A DNA stretch of 15,532 bases from Kiritimatiellia bacterium (lineage in GTDB: Bacteria; Verrucomicrobiota; Kiritimatiellia; RFP12; UBA1067). The translations under genes were made by a program, and so were the position numbers. This document shows positions 15,051-15,532 of the stretch, piece after piece. The stretch is taken from contig JAEDMN010000049.1 of assembly GCA_016302985.1 (NCBI GenBank), positions 1 through 15,532 on the forward strand. Direction: 5' to 3'. Position 1 is the first letter of the stretch, and each line of letters opens with the position of its first letter. The notes beneath the pieces were generated by a model. That model was given only the letters and a program-made list of their open reading frames with translations. It was not told the origin of the DNA and did not search any database.

Positions 15051-15532
15051 TTAGACGGCCGGGCGGCCGGCGCTTGCAGAGTATAGCACCTGTCCGCTTT
15101 CCGCGTCCAGAATGGAATAGGACTCGGGGTGGCGGTGGAGTTCGGAGACGAACGTGAGCTTCGTGTTGAACTGGGCCTGGAGCTGCGCGAGGATCTGCGC
15201 GTCCTCTGTGCGGAGACGCTGCATGACCGCGGGGGAGATGACGATCTTCGGCACGAAGGGGCGCTTCTCGGCGTCCGCCTTGCGCAGCAGGGCCGTGAGC
15301 TGGCGCTGGAGTTCGATCGAGATGGCGAGCGGGCTCTTGACGACGCCGTGGCCACTGCAACAGGGGCAGGTGCTGCTGAGCATGGAGAGGATGGACTCCT
15401 CGTGGCGCTGGCGGCTCATCTCGAGCAGGCCGAGTTCGCTGATCTCGAGGACGTTCGTGCGGACGCGGTCGCGCTTCAGGGCGTCCTTGAGCGCGCGGTA
15501 GACCTGCTTCTGGTGCTTTCGGCTCTTCATGT
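15051..15532 (-). CDS. Ribonuclease E/G, C-terminal part (5' end outside window)
   Basis: The last 159 or so codons of an Rne/Rng family endoribonuclease run in from the right edge. The first visible residues (MKSRKHQKQVYRALKDALKR, then DRVRTNVLEISELGLLEMSR) match the family block DFIDM..., ALK.DRAR, GLLEM.RQR at the end of the DNase I-like catalytic subdomain. The Met is therefore probably internal, and the bases before it (AC on the minus strand) fit the Asp of that motif. CPCCSGHG follows, the zinc-link motif CPxCxG by which these enzymes dimerise. The rest (KSPLAISIELQRQL...) is the small domain typical of the G-type end. There is no long RNase E scaffold tail: the stop is at 15051-15053, 98 residues after CPCC, so RNase G or a short RNase E is likely. 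These enzymes cut single-stranded RNA in rRNA maturation and mRNA decay. Confidence 0.9.
   Translation of the reverse strand, partial: MKSRKHQKQVYRALKDALKRDRVRTNVLEISELGLLEMSRQRHEESILSMLSSTCPCCSGHGVVKSPLAISIELQRQLTALLRKADAEKRPFVPKIVISPAVMQRLRTEDAQILAQLQAQFNTKLTFVSELHRHPESYSILDAESGQVLYSASAGRPAV
15080..15109 (-). promoter_or_regulatory. Possible internal promoter for the lptD-like gene
   Basis: On the minus strand, TGCTATACT (15088 down to 15080) is an extended -10 box inside the 3' end of the RNase E/G gene. A weak -35 box, TGGACG (15109-15104), lies 18 bp upstream. Transcription would start near 15073, giving a leader of about 59 nt. This would let lptD be expressed apart from the upstream gene. 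The boxes overlap coding sequence, so chance cannot be excluded. Confidence 0.4.

Noticed and set aside
15056..15069. CGGCCG-GG-CGGCCG as an RNase E/G terminator hairpin
   Set aside because: The repeat is made of self-complementary CGGCCG units with a 2-nt loop, overlaps the final codons and stop region, and has no T tract. GC richness explains it.

Overview
The window is a GC-rich stretch of about 15.5 kb (roughly two thirds or more G+C by eye) from a diderm bacterium. The set of genes suggests a Kiritimatiellota, Lentisphaerae or Verrucomicrobiota type genome, probably an uncultured one. It combines an LptD-type outer-membrane protein, a long secreted protein with an autotransporter-associated beta-strand repeat but no autotransporter barrel, a beta-helix protein resembling family GH141 carbohydrate enzymes, and GYF_2 (DUF4339) proteins. 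The taxon is an inference from gene content; no rRNA or other marker gene is present.

Layout. (1) 1-777 holds the degraded 3' part of an RND-type efflux pump gene. The second periplasmic domain has been lost in frame, there is an apparent frameshift near 640-665, and the last transmembrane helices are missing. (2) 774-6249 is a two-gene transcription unit behind a good sigma70-like promoter (TTGACG, 17 bp, TAGAAT). It encodes a 956-residue secreted beta-solenoid protein and an 839-residue secreted beta-helix protein, probably acting on or binding polysaccharide. (3) 6282-8794 is a tightly coupled surface-sugar unit: rmlA, rmlD and a putative glycosyltransferase, joined by 4-nt stop/start overlaps. 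(4) 8812-12794 is a second unit: two tandem, paralogous GYF_2 plus coiled-coil proteins, then a Nudix hydrolase and an Alg5-like family 2 glycosyltransferase. (5) 12791-12807 is a small palindrome that carries the stop codons of the two converging gene blocks. (6) 12804-15532 on the minus strand holds an LptD-like outer-membrane protein behind the C-terminal end of an RNase E/G gene that runs off the window.

How the genes fit together. Much of the window serves the cell envelope. RmlA and RmlD make the first and last products of the dTDP-L-rhamnose route (rmlB and rmlC are not here). The two glycosyltransferases would use activated sugars, and LptD would insert lipopolysaccharide into the outer membrane. 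The two secreted proteins of unit 2 would face outward. The GYF_2 pair has no signal peptide or membrane segment and no known job; it is the least explained part of the window.

No mobile element, CRISPR array, tRNA, rRNA or defence system was seen. The most notable points are two start codons sitting exactly where transcription from an extended -10 box should begin (predicted leaderless mRNAs), the tandem GYF_2/coiled-coil pair with its 33-bp and 21-bp repeat blocks, a codon-register perfect inverted repeat inside the last glycosyltransferase gene, and the collapsed RND pump.
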